A stretch of DNA of 64,000 bases from assembly GCF_006483455.1 (NCBI RefSeq), contig NZ_PPPU01000009.1, forward strand, positions 54,889 through 118,888, read 5' to 3'. The notes below the pieces were generated by a model, which was not told the origin of the DNA, did no database searches, and saw nothing but the letters and a program-made list of their open reading frames with translations. Origin of the DNA: Methylomonas koyamae. GTDB taxonomy: Bacteria > Pseudomonadota > Gammaproteobacteria > Methylococcales > Methylomonadaceae. Both the position numbers and the translations under genes were made by a program. Positions 1 through 9,112 of this stretch are shown here, piece by piece. Positions within the stretch are counted from its first letter, which is position 1. Each line of letters starts with the position of its first letter.

Positions 1-507
1 CTGCGGGTCCGGTTCCGTTATCGTCAACGACGTGGAATAGCTGGGAAACTGGCCGTTAAAACTGCCGCCGGAAGCCACGACCTGGCCGCCAATCAGGATC
101 GACATATTGCTGAATTCGCGGCCATTTATGCTGATATTCAACGGCGTAGCGTACGGCAGCAGGAAATTCTCGGAAAAGGTGCCTGCCGTCGTAAAGTTAC
201 CGTAATCGCCGTAGGTCCGGGAAAAAATGGTTTGCGAGGTATTGGCGTTGACGATGCTGAGAAAACCGAAAGCGGCAGCATCGAAGGTGTGGTCGTAAAT
301 ATGCACCCCGGCCCGCTGGCCGCCGGCTTCGAAACCAAGCCCGTAGAGTTGCAGGGAATAAAATTCGCTGGATACCGGAGCCGAGTCCGGCAATGCTGCC
401 GCGCCAGTCAAAGACCAGCTTAAGCCCAGCGCTGCGACTCCGACGCCATAGCGCCGCCGAGCCAGCGCGTGCTGTTGCCGGGATAATTCGGTGATCAGGT
501 CGAGCAT
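1..507 (-). CDS. Partial secreted protein of unknown function (C-terminus beyond window)
   Basis: An open frame of 169 codons runs from an ATG at 507 to the left edge without a stop. The start has a good ribosome site (AAGGA, 5-6 bases upstream). Residues about 10-40 hold two or three arginines and then an Ala/Leu/Gly-rich stretch ending TGAAALPDS, a likely signal peptide. The rest is rich in Ser, Thr, Asn and Gly, as in secreted beta-rich proteins. The family is not recognised. Its make-up resembles PEP-CTERM/VPLPA-CTERM proteins such as the one at 61807, but the C-terminus that would carry a sorting signal is outside the window. Confidence 0.7.
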   Translation of the reverse strand, partial: MLDLITELSRQQHALARRRYGVGVAALGLSWSLTGAAALPDSAPVSSEFYSLQLYGLGFEAGGQRAGVHIYDHTFDAAAFGFLSIVNANTSQTIFSRTYGDYGNFTTAGTFSENFLLPYATPLNISINGREFSNMSILIGGQVVASGGSFNGQFPSYSTSLTITEPDPQ

Positions 508-601
508 ACAATCCTTGGTGCTGCCAAATTCGGATTCGCCCCCGGTTAAGACTGACCGAGGGCGCCAAAATAAAATTTATCAGCCTGGAATTATAGATGC
601 T

Positions 602-643
602 CTCGCCGATTTATCGGGCCGCCGGCTGCGGCCCGGAGGCGAG
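602..643. other. Nested hairpin between two minus-strand genes
   Basis: CTCGCC (602-607) pairs with GGCGAG (638-643), and inside it CGGGCCGC (615-622) pairs with GCGGCCCG (628-635). It lies 26 bases past the stop of the NlpE-like gene, so it may end that transcript, but no T-run follows on the minus strand. A perfect TATAAT (minus strand, 595-590) sits just beyond it and could be the -10 of the gene at 1-507; no convincing -35 was found. Confidence 0.4.
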
Positions 644-668
644 CGACGTTAACAACAGCCGCCAGCCG

Positions 669-1205
669 CTAATGGATGTGCACTTCGCGGGACTTGGCCT
701 TGTCGCTACGGCTCAGGGTGTAATCGTCCTGATCGCCCGCCAACGGCTGGCCGTCTTTATTCAAATGCACCAAGGTGCCTTGGTCCTTGATCGCAAACAG
801 GCGCTTTTCCTCGGATTTATTGGACACCAAAGTCAGAATCCGGCTGTTATCGTCCCAAGCGTATTTACCCTTGTCGTAATACTCGCGGGAGGACGCCTGC
901 GCATATTGAGTAACCAGCAAGTAATTATTCTTTTGCTTTAAGGACAAGGTCATTTTAAAACCGTCGCAACCTTCCTTTTCGCAAGGCAGATAACCATAGA
1001 ACACGCCGCGAAAGCCGCCGGTCGGATCGGCTTCCTCCATCTCGGCATGCTTGGAGTGGTCCATGTTCTGCATTTCCCGCGCCTTCAGCGCTTTTTCCTG
1101 CAATTTCATGTCCGACTCCGCCCAGGCAGCGTGACCAAGCGGCAGTAATGCGCCGAAAACAATCATCGTCGCAGTCTTTGTTATTGTTTTAGTTAATGTT
1201 TGCAT
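669..1205 (-). CDS. NlpE-like N-terminal domain periplasmic protein, putative copper-responsive
   Basis: A 178-residue protein from the ATG at 1205; a TTG seven codons upstream is possible but less likely. It has an N-terminal signal peptide ending near HAAWAES. A Met/His segment, NMDHSKHAEMEE, follows. Then comes an NlpE-type core with FYGYLPCEKEGCDGFKMTL, the G-x-LPC-x-x-C-x-G pattern of the copper-resistance lipoprotein NlpE/CutF family, whose members sense envelope or copper stress. Unlike E. coli NlpE there is no lipobox cysteine, so it is probably soluble in the periplasm. The DHSKH stretch resembles the Met/His motifs of CopB/PcoA-like copper proteins. No copper operon is adjacent. The copper role is inferred from family and motif. 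Confidence 0.65.
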   Translation of the reverse strand: MQTLTKTITKTATMIVFGALLPLGHAAWAESDMKLQEKALKAREMQNMDHSKHAEMEEADPTGGFRGVFYGYLPCEKEGCDGFKMTLSLKQKNNYLLVTQYAQASSREYYDKGKYAWDDNSRILTLVSNKSEEKRLFAIKDQGTLVHLNKDGQPLAGDQDDYTLSRSDKAKSREVHIH

Positions 1206-1317
1206 ACCAGATTTTTCCGTTTTCAAGCGTGGTTAAAGACGAATTCGAATAGTTCCGCAACCAAGAATACCAGTTTATCGGCCGAGATCAATTTGGCGGC
1301 TATCGCTCGATTCGGCG

Positions 1318-2559
<1,242 letters not shown>

Positions 2560-3648
2560 ATGAACATCAAATCCATTTTGACCGCCTGCACATTCGCCGC
2601 CGCGATCGCCTTCGACGCCGGTGCCGCCACCGCCATCGACCACGCCGCCTATTCCCACGACAGTTACAACGGCGCCGTCAATCCCAAATGGCTGACTGCG
2701 CTGCCGGATACGCTGAGATTGAGCCAATTGTCGCTACCAGGAACTCACGATTCGATGGCTTTGTACGGCGGCGACATTCCCCAAACCCAGTCCATGGACC
2801 TGGAAACCCAATTGAATGCCGGCATCCGGGTGCTGGATATCCGTTGCTGGCATATCGCCAACAATTTCCAAATCGCCCACGGCATCGTGTTGCAAAACGC
2901 GACCTTCAGCGACGTTTTGGATACCGTCGACGCCTTTCTGGCGGCGAATCCGGGCGAAACCGTGGTGATGCGGGTCAAGGAGGAAAATACCGGCAAGAAC
3001 AATACCCGCAGCTTTGCCGACACCTTCAACGCCATCGCCAGTAAATATCCCGGCCTGTTCTGGACACCGAACGGCACAAGTAATCCGACACTGGGTTCAG
3101 TCCGCGGCAAGGTGGTGATGCTGCAAAACTTCGCCGGCGTGTTACAGGGCATCTCGTACTCGTCGCTGGAAAACCAGGGCACGGTGCAGGACAACTACGA
3201 ACTGAAAACCAACTGGGACTTGTACGGCAAATGGCAGCAGGTCAAAAGCCAAATCATGTCGGCATCAACCGGCGACAGCAATAAAATCTATCTGAATTAC
3301 CTGAGCGGTGCGACCGGCGCCTTCCCGTATTTCGTCGCCAGCGGCCACAGTTCCCACGAGACCGGCGCGCCGCAATTGATGACCGGCCTGACCACGCTGA
3401 CCAACCCGAATACCTATCCGGATTTCCCAAGGGTCAGTTGCCTGGGCAGCCTGTGCTCGATCGCCTTCCTGGGTACCAACCAGCTCAGCAGTAAATTCAT
3501 CGCCGATCTGCGCCTGAATTACGCCACTTTGAACGAATTGTACAAACGCTTGAATCTGAACATCCGCCTGACCAAACGGGTGGGCATCATCATGGCCGAC
3601 TTTCCCGGCATCAGCCTGATCAACAACGTGATTGCGATGAACAGGTAA
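2560..3648 (+). CDS. Secreted phosphatidylinositol-specific phospholipase C-like protein
   Basis: The 362-residue product has a signal peptide (about 1-25) and a PI-PLC X domain. The two catalytic histidines are visible: H63 in LSLPGTHDS and H107 in QIAHGI. R95 of LDIRCW and D347 of MADFPG match other active-site residues of the Bacillus enzyme. Such enzymes cleave phosphatidylinositol or GPI head groups. Bacteria of this kind usually lack phosphatidylinositol, so the substrate may be foreign (eukaryotic) or another lipid. AGAGGA precedes the ATG by 7 bases. A sigma-54 promoter lies upstream and a hairpin array downstream, so it is probably a single-gene unit. Confidence 0.88.
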   Translation: MNIKSILTACTFAAAIAFDAGAATAIDHAAYSHDSYNGAVNPKWLTALPDTLRLSQLSLPGTHDSMALYGGDIPQTQSMDLETQLNAGIRVLDIRCWHIANNFQIAHGIVLQNATFSDVLDTVDAFLAANPGETVVMRVKEENTGKNNTRSFADTFNAIASKYPGLFWTPNGTSNPTLGSVRGKVVMLQNFAGVLQGISYSSLENQGTVQDNYELKTNWDLYGKWQQVKSQIMSASTGDSNKIYLNYLSGATGAFPYFVASGHSSHETGAPQLMTGLTTLTNPNTYPDFPRVSCLGSLCSIAFLGTNQLSSKFIADLRLNYATLNELYKRLNLNIRLTKRVGIIMADFPGISLINNVIAMNR

Positions 3649-3674
3649 ACCGAATGCCAGTGAGTTAAGCCGTC

Positions 3675-3736
3675 ATACCGGCAGGGATTGCCGGTATCCA
3701 GTCCACAGGGATGTGGCAGCCGGCATTCACTGCCGG
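3675..3736. repeat. Three tandem hairpins, REP-like intergenic element
   Basis: Three perfect inverted repeats follow one another: ATACCGGCA/TGCCGGTAT (3675-3683, 3689-3697, loop GGGAT), CCACA/TGTGG (3703-3707, 3712-3716), and CCGGCA/TGCCGG (3720-3725, 3731-3736). A short T-run (about 3745-3749) follows, so the last hairpin could also terminate the PI-PLC transcript. The composition recalls dispersed intergenic palindromes known in many Gammaproteobacteria; no second copy was noticed in this window. Confidence 0.6.
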
Positions 3737-3804
3737 GATGAGAGTTTTTCCAAACTGAACGGCATTGGTCCGAATCTCCGCCGGACTGCCTGCCAACCCG
3801 CCGT

Positions 3805-4872
3805 TCAAAGCCCCGGAATCCCCACCTGTTGGATATGGACGGCGTTATCGCCCTCCTCGTAGGCCAATAACTTGCCGTCGTGCCGCCACAACTTGAACGC
3901 CAACGCATAGGACAACACCCGGATCGGGTAATCCCGCGGCAGGGTTTGCAGATAAGGTTGCATCGTCGCGAAATCGCTGGCGCCGTACTGCTGCATGATG
4001 AAACGCAAACCGCCGTTGCGCGGGCCGATGTTATACGCCAGCAAGCCCAGGAACAGATCATCGTTCATTTCTGCCAGGTAGTGCTTGAAAGTCGCCGCGG
4101 CGAGATAGGCGTTGTGGCGAGGGTCGGCGACCGAGGGCTCGGCCACGCCGAGTTCGCGGGCGGCTTCGCGGGTGATGGATTTGGGTACCGCGGTAATTTG
4201 AAACAAGCCTTTGCCGCCGTCGCGGCTGTCGCGCGGCATGAACGACGATTCGGTCGCGGCGATACCGTGCAGCAAATCGGCATCGACATCGAACGCCTTT
4301 GCCGCATCGGTAATCGCCGGATCGAACGCCGCCGCCCGCGCCAGCATTTTTTGCAGGCCGCCGGTGTCGTGCCGGCGATACGCGGCATAAACTTGATGCG
4401 CCAGCGTCACCCGCTCGGCCTCCTGCTTGCCGCCGACCAGGGTCCGAAAATGAGTGAATACCGGCGTGTAACCGTCGTGCAGCACGAACCAAACCCAGCT
4501 AAGCGCCAACGCGACTGCCGTCGCGGCCGGCAAATAGCGCAAACGCTCGCTGAGCCAGCGCCGCGCCTGCCACCAGACAATCAACAATAATGCCGCAGCC
4601 AACACCAGCAACACGACACCGCCGGCGAAAGGCAACAAATTGGCAAAAAAACCGGGGCCGGACAACCAGCTGGCCGAATAGCCCAGCAGAAACATGGTCG
4701 CCAACACCGCGGCGACGGCCAGTGCCGCAATTTCCAGACTGAGCAGCCAGCCGTTCCATTCCGCCCGAAACGGCGGTTTGCGTTTGGCTTTACGCGGCGG
4801 TTTGGCGCGGCCGGCGCGAGCCGGTGGCCGCGGCTTTGCCTGAGCTTTTTTTATCGGTACAGGCCGGGACAT
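3805..4872 (-). CDS. Membrane-anchored lytic transglycosylase (SLT/GH23 domain)
   Basis: The 355-residue product starts with a very basic, proline-rich cytoplasmic tail (1-38). Three hydrophobic segments follow (about 42-65, 75-100, 115-132), then a periplasmic domain. The SLT fold is shown by E208 in GIAATESSF (the catalytic glutamate position), GKGLFQIT, NAYLAAATFKHYL and GLLAYNIGPRN. Enzymes of this family cleave peptidoglycan between MurNAc and GlcNAc, leaving 1,6-anhydroMurNAc. The three-segment membrane anchor is unlike the lipoprotein anchor of MltC/E. It faces the yheT-type gene divergently and has no obvious partner. Confidence 0.85.
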   Translation of the reverse strand: MSRPVPIKKAQAKPRPPARAGRAKPPRKAKRKPPFRAEWNGWLLSLEIAALAVAAVLATMFLLGYSASWLSGPGFFANLLPFAGGVVLLVLAAALLLIVWWQARRWLSERLRYLPAATAVALALSWVWFVLHDGYTPVFTHFRTLVGGKQEAERVTLAHQVYAAYRRHDTGGLQKMLARAAAFDPAITDAAKAFDVDADLLHGIAATESSFMPRDSRDGGKGLFQITAVPKSITREAARELGVAEPSVADPRHNAYLAAATFKHYLAEMNDDLFLGLLAYNIGPRNGGLRFIMQQYGASDFATMQPYLQTLPRDYPIRVLSYALAFKLWRHDGKLLAYEEGDNAVHIQQVGIPGL

Positions 4873-5013
4873 CGAACCATCGGAAATTCAGCGAAGGAAA
4901 TAGGGGGAGCGGATTTAGCTGCCGAAACCGCACCGGCTGGCATTTGCCGCGAGCGGCGGTATATTCTGCGGCTGGTATTCATACTCGGCTCAACTATAAA
5001 GCAGGCGCCTACC

Positions 5014-6000
5014 ATGCACAACGCTTTCCGCCCGGCCTGGTGGCTGAACGGCCCCCATCTGCAAACCATTTATCCGGCCTTGCTGCGGCGGACCGCGCCA
5101 CCGGCCGCGATTCGCCGCGAACGGCTGGAAACGCCGGACGGCGATTTTCTGGATATCGACTGGTGCGAAGACGAGACCAAACCGCTGGTGATTTTGCTGC
5201 ACGGCCTGGCCGGCAGCAGCCGCTCGGGTTATATCGCCGGTCTACAACACAGCTTGCCAAGCCAGGGCTTTGCCAGCGTGGCCCTGAATTTTCGCGGCTG
5301 CAGCGGCGAAATGAACCGCTTGGCCCGCTGCTACCACTCCGGCGAAACCGAGGACATCGGCTTCTTGCACCGGGAACTGCGCCGGCGTTTTCCGCGCCGG
5401 CCGCTGGCGGCGATCGGCTTTTCGCTGGGCGGCAACGTATTGCTGAAGTGGTTGGGCGAGCAAGGCACCGATGCCGACCTGTTCGCCGCCGCCGCGGTGT
5501 CGGTACCGCTGGTGCTGAGCGAATGCGCCGACAAACTGGACCGGGGTTTTTCCAGAATCTACCGCGACTACCTGTTGCGGGAATTGAAGCAATACATGCG
5601 GATCAAGCAACGCCATCTGGAGGCTATCGGCCGCGACGACCAGGCCGAACGAATCCGCCAACTCGGCGATTTGCGGCCGATTCGCTCCTTCTGGCAATAC
5701 GATGATCGGGTGGTAGCGCGGCTGCACGGTTTCGCCGACGCCGCGGACTATTACCGCCGCAGCAGCTCGCGCCAGTTTTTGCCGCTGATCCGGGTGCCGA
5801 CCTTGTTGTTGCAAGCCAAGGACGATCCGTTCATGACCGAACGCGTGTTACCGAGTCCGGCGGAACTGTCGGCCGCAGTGCATTTGGAAATCAGCAACGG
5901 CGGCGGCCATGTCGGCTTCGTCGGCGGCGCGGGGTTCCGGTCCGCTTACTGGCTGGAAGCAAAAATCGGCGGATTTTTGCAGGCGCAGTTGCCGGCCTGA
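5014..6000 (+). CDS. yheT: YheT-family alpha/beta hydrolase
   Basis: The 328-residue cytosolic hydrolase opens with the family hallmark PAWWLNGPHLQTIYPAL. The oxyanion region LLHGLAGSS (about 62-69) and the nucleophile elbow GFSLGGN with S137 follow. The C-terminal GGGHVGFVGG supplies the catalytic histidine. YheT/EMB8-type proteins are putative esterases with no settled substrate. Length agrees with the family (about 320-340). It is read divergently from the lytic transglycosylase, with 141 bp between the starts. Confidence 0.9.
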   Translation: MHNAFRPAWWLNGPHLQTIYPALLRRTAPPAAIRRERLETPDGDFLDIDWCEDETKPLVILLHGLAGSSRSGYIAGLQHSLPSQGFASVALNFRGCSGEMNRLARCYHSGETEDIGFLHRELRRRFPRRPLAAIGFSLGGNVLLKWLGEQGTDADLFAAAAVSVPLVLSECADKLDRGFSRIYRDYLLRELKQYMRIKQRHLEAIGRDDQAERIRQLGDLRPIRSFWQYDDRVVARLHGFADAADYYRRSSSRQFLPLIRVPTLLLQAKDDPFMTERVLPSPAELSAAVHLEISNGGGHVGFVGGAGFRSAYWLEAKIGGFLQAQLPA

Positions 6001-6086
6001 CCGGACAGACTTGAAAACGGCCCGGCGGCGTTGTCTAATGCCGGGCACCGTTAAACGCTGGCCTACTGCCATGGGCAGACCTTCGC

Positions 6087-6530
6087 ATGCATGATCAAGT
6101 CTTGTTTCTTTGCACCGGCAATTACTACCGCAGCCGTTTCGCCGAGTACCTTTTTAACCACCACGCGCCGGCTTACCGCTTGCCGTGGCGCGCCGATTCG
6201 CGCGGTTTGGCGATCGAATTGCTGGAACCCGATGCCGGGCCGATTTCGCCGCACACCCTGCGTGGCCTGGCTTTGCGCCGAATCCCTGCCGAACCGGTAA
6301 GGCCGCCGCTCGCGGTCGACGAACCCGATTTGCAGCGCGCCCGCCTGATCGTGGCCTTGAAACGCAGCGAGCATCAGCCGATGTTGGTGCAACGATTTCC
6401 GGAGTGGGTCGAGCGTGTCGAATACTGGCAAGTCGACGACATCGGCGACAGCCATCCGGATCAAGCCCTGCCGCAAATCGAAACCGCGGTACTCGGGTTG
6501 TTGCAACGTTTGGCCGACGCCGGCCGCTAA
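6087..6530 (+). CDS. Low-molecular-weight phosphatase-like protein with altered P-loop
   Basis: The 147-residue product begins with VLFLCTGNYYRSRFAEYLF, the P-loop of the LMW protein-tyrosine phosphatase/arsenate reductase family. The CX5R core (C9 to R15) is intact. The usual second cysteine (CxGNxCRSP) is tyrosine, and the usual proline is arginine. The family's DP general-acid segment is not clear; a QVDDIGD stretch near residue 115 may replace it. It is therefore probably a phosphatase of unknown target. The 86-bp gap to the yheT-type gene suggests co-transcription is possible. Confidence 0.7.
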   Translation: MHDQVLFLCTGNYYRSRFAEYLFNHHAPAYRLPWRADSRGLAIELLEPDAGPISPHTLRGLALRRIPAEPVRPPLAVDEPDLQRARLIVALKRSEHQPMLVQRFPEWVERVEYWQVDDIGDSHPDQALPQIETAVLGLLQRLADAGR

Positions 6531-6638
6531 CCACCGAATCCGGAACTGCTCAGGAAACGCGCAATCTGAGCTTGAGCCGTTCTTACACTGGGCGGCAGCG
6601 TGTTACTATTTGTTTCCTTTCGTTTTCATTGTTCTGTA

Positions 6639-7643
6639 ATGGCACCGAATAAACCGTTGCAACTAATAGACCGCTTCGGCCGAGTGGTCAATTATCTGCG
6701 GGTCTCGATCACCGACCGCTGCGATTTCCGTTGCGTCTACTGCATGGCCGAAGACATGGAATTCCTGCCGCGCAGCCAAATTCTCAGTCTGGAGGAAATT
6801 CGCACGATCTGTCAGGCCTTTGTCGAACTCGGCGTGACAAAGATTCGGGTTACCGGTGGCGAGCCGTTGGTGCGAAAGGGCGCGCTCGGTCTGCTGCGCG
6901 AAATCGGCAGTATGCCCGGCTTGAACGAACTGGTACTGACCAGCAACGGCTCGCAACTGGTCGAAATGGCCGACGATTTGCGCGCCGCCGGCGTCAAACG
7001 CCTGAATATCAGCCTGGATACCCTGCATCCGGAAAAATTCCGGGAACTGACCCGCACCGGCAATTTACAACGGGTGTTGGACGGGCTCGCCGCCGCCCGC
7101 GCCGCCGGTTTCGAGCGCATCAAACTGAATGCGGTGATCATGAAACACCGCAACCACGACGAGGTCGTCGATCTGGTGCAGTTTGCGCTGGACCATGGCC
7201 TGGACATCAGCTTCATCGAAGAAATGCCGCTCGGCGTGGTAGACCGCCACCACCGCGGCGAGAGTTTTTATCCCAGCGACGAAATCCGCCGCGACTTGAG
7301 CTGTCGTTTCAACTTACAAGCGATCGCCGACAACACCGGCGGTCCGTCGGCTTACTACCGCGTCGACGGTAGCGCCAGCCGGGTCGGTTTTATCTCGCCG
7401 CACAGTGCCAATTTCTGCGGCAGCTGCAACCGGGTCAGGCTGACAGCGGAAGGCCGCTTGCTGCTGTGTCTGGGTAACGAGCACTCGGTGGACCTGAAAC
7501 GCGTGGTCAGGGAGCAGCCGGGCGATATGGCCGCGCTGAAACAAGCCATCGTCGCGGCGATGCAGATCAAACCCGAGAAACACGAATTCAATATTCACGA
7601 ACAGCCGGTGATTTTGCGGCACATGAACGCGACCGGCGGTTGA
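6639..7643 (+). CDS. moaA: GTP 3',8-cyclase, molybdopterin biosynthesis
   Basis: The 334-residue radical-SAM enzyme starts molybdenum-cofactor synthesis by making 3',8-cyclo-GTP. The N-terminal SAM cluster motif is CDFRCVYC (C-x3-C-x2-C). The C-terminal second cluster is CGSCNRV...LLLC (C-x2-C-x13-C), and the protein ends in Gly-Gly as MoaA does. [20 protein letters not shown] and FIEEMPLG are typical. The ATG at 6639 gives the standard N-terminus ([15 protein letters not shown]); an upstream in-frame GTG at 6600 would add 13 atypical residues. No other moa gene is in the window. It heads a close plus-strand run, moaA-yajD-tag-hugZ-like. Confidence 0.97.
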   Translation: MAPNKPLQLIDRFGRVVNYLRVSITDRCDFRCVYCMAEDMEFLPRSQILSLEEIRTICQAFVELGVTKIRVTGGEPLVRKGALGLLREIGSMPGLNELVLTSNGSQLVEMADDLRAAGVKRLNISLDTLHPEKFRELTRTGNLQRVLDGLAAARAAGFERIKLNAVIMKHRNHDEVVDLVQFALDHGLDISFIEEMPLGVVDRHHRGESFYPSDEIRRDLSCRFNLQAIADNTGGPSAYYRVDGSASRVGFISPHSANFCGSCNRVRLTAEGRLLLCLGNEHSVDLKRVVREQPGDMAALKQAIVAAMQIKPEKHEFNIHEQPVILRHMNATGG

Positions 7644-7658
7644 GAAACGGAGGACACC

Positions 7659-8018
7659 ATGTCGGATAACAAAGCCTACCATATCGTTGCCGAAGCCCGG
7701 CGCTACAAAGAAGAGCGGGAAAAAGGCTACCGGGAACAGGCCTTGAAACTGTATCCGTGGATCTGCGGACGCTGCGCCAGAGAGTTCGACCATAAGAATC
7801 TACGCGAGCTGACGGTACACCATATCAACCACGACCACGACCACAATCCGCCCGACGGCAGCAATTGGGAGCTGCTGTGTTTGTACTGCCACGATAACGA
7901 GCACCAGCGCTACGAAGAACAGGTGCGCTACGGCGGCAAAAGCAGCACGGACGGCAAATCGCCAACGGCGACTTTCAACCCGTTCGCCGATCTGAAAAAA
8001 ATGATGAACAAAGACTGA
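7659..8018 (+). CDS. yajD: YajD-family HNH nuclease
   Basis: The 119-residue product carries an HNH motif: CGRCAREF, LTVHHINHDHDHNP and LLCLYCHDNEHQRY. The two CxxC pairs bind zinc, and the His pair is the catalytic beta-beta-metal core. Members of the YajD family are small and lack a proven cellular role. A clear GGAGGA precedes the ATG. It starts 15 bp after moaA and its TGA shares one base with the ATG of tag, so these genes are probably co-transcribed. Confidence 0.93.
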   Translation: MSDNKAYHIVAEARRYKEEREKGYREQALKLYPWICGRCAREFDHKNLRELTVHHINHDHDHNPPDGSNWELLCLYCHDNEHQRYEEQVRYGGKSSTDGKSPTATFNPFADLKKMMNKD

Positions 8019-8587
8019 TGGCGGCCAAATGCGTCTGGGCGCTGGCCAGCGCCAACGAGGAGCGCTACCACGACAGCGAGTGGGGCGAACCGCTCCACGA
8101 CGACCGCGGCCTGTTCGAATTTCTAGTGCTGGAAGGCGCCCAGGCCGGCCTGAGTTGGCGCACGATCCTGGACAAACGCCCGGCTTACCGTAGCGCTTTC
8201 GATGGTTTCGACCCGCGGGCCGTCGCCGAGTACGGTCCGGCCAAACTCGAACAGTTATTAGCAAACCCCGGCATCGTCAGAAACCGCTTGAAAATCCAGT
8301 CCGCCGTCGCCAACGCCAGAGCATTTCTGACGGTACAACAGCAGTTCGGCAGCTTCGACAGTTACATTTGGGGCTTTGTCGACGGCCGCACGCTGCAGAA
8401 CCGCTGGCAAACTCATGCCGAAATACCCGCCTATTCGGCGGAATCCGAACGCATGAGCAAGGATCTGCAAAAACGCGGCTTCAAGTTCGTCGGCCGCACC
8501 ATCTGCTACGCCTATATGCAGGCGGTGGGGATGGTCAACGACCACACCGTCGATTGCTTCCGCCACGCGGAATTGGCCCGGCCATAA
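8018..8587 (+). CDS. tag: DNA-3-methyladenine glycosylase I
   Basis: The 189-residue base-excision-repair enzyme removes 3-methyladenine from alkylated DNA. Zinc ligands of the family are in place: C5 and H18 at the N-terminus, H176 and C180 in NDHTVDCFRH at the C-terminus. YHDSEWGEPLHDD, LEGAQAGLSW and GFKFVGRTICYAYMQAVG are hallmark blocks. Length is standard. The start overlaps the yajD stop by one base, showing translational coupling. Confidence 0.96.
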   Translation: MAAKCVWALASANEERYHDSEWGEPLHDDRGLFEFLVLEGAQAGLSWRTILDKRPAYRSAFDGFDPRAVAEYGPAKLEQLLANPGIVRNRLKIQSAVANARAFLTVQQQFGSFDSYIWGFVDGRTLQNRWQTHAEIPAYSAESERMSKDLQKRGFKFVGRTICYAYMQAVGMVNDHTVDCFRHAELARP

Positions 8588-8591
8588 AGCG

Positions 8592-9062
8592 ATGCAAGCC
8601 GCCGCTCCGGAAGCCGATTGTCTGCGCCTGATCGCCGCGAGCGACGCCGCGACGATCGCCAGTGGCGCGGCCGACGGGGATGCCGAAGCCAGCTATGCGC
8701 CGGTGTTGCAGCACGACGGCGTGTTTTACGTTTATGTCAGCGGCCTGGCCCGGCATACCGGCAACATGTTGCTGCGCCGGCAGGGTTCGTTACTGTTTTT
8801 AGGCGAGGCGGCCGGGAATCCGTTCGCCAGACCCAGAGCCAGCGTAAACTGCGCGGTCGCCGAAATCGAGCCGGACCATCCGCATTACGTCGAATTACTT
8901 GATAGCCTAGAAGCCCGTTTCGGCAACGTCGTCGGTCTGCTGCGCACCTTGCCCGATTTCCGCTTGCTGGCCTTGACGCCGACTCGCTACCACTATGTTG
9001 CCGGCTTCGGCAAAGCCTATAACTTTAGCGCCAACCCACGCGACCCGGCCCAGTCAGGGTAA
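8592..9062 (+). CDS. HugZ/HutZ-type heme-utilisation protein (split-barrel flavin/PNPOx fold)
   Basis: The 156-residue product resembles the pyridoxamine-5'-phosphate-oxidase-like split barrel of HutZ/HugZ, which bind heme and help release its iron. Signals are the PVLQHDGVFYVYVSGLARHTGNM block, GSLLFLGE, NPFARPRASVNC and the C-terminal YHYVAGFGKAYNF. HugZ often has an extra C-terminal domain that is absent here, so this is the short HutZ-like form. It starts 4 bp after tag. No heme uptake genes are adjacent, so the heme role is inferred from the family. Confidence 0.8.
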   Translation: MQAAAPEADCLRLIAASDAATIASGAADGDAEASYAPVLQHDGVFYVYVSGLARHTGNMLLRRQGSLLFLGEAAGNPFARPRASVNCAVAEIEPDHPHYVELLDSLEARFGNVVGLLRTLPDFRLLALTPTRYHYVAGFGKAYNFSANPRDPAQSG

Positions 9063-9112
9063 ACTATTCCGGATCAGCACGCTCGACCGACCATGGAGCC
9101 CGCTTAACCGTC

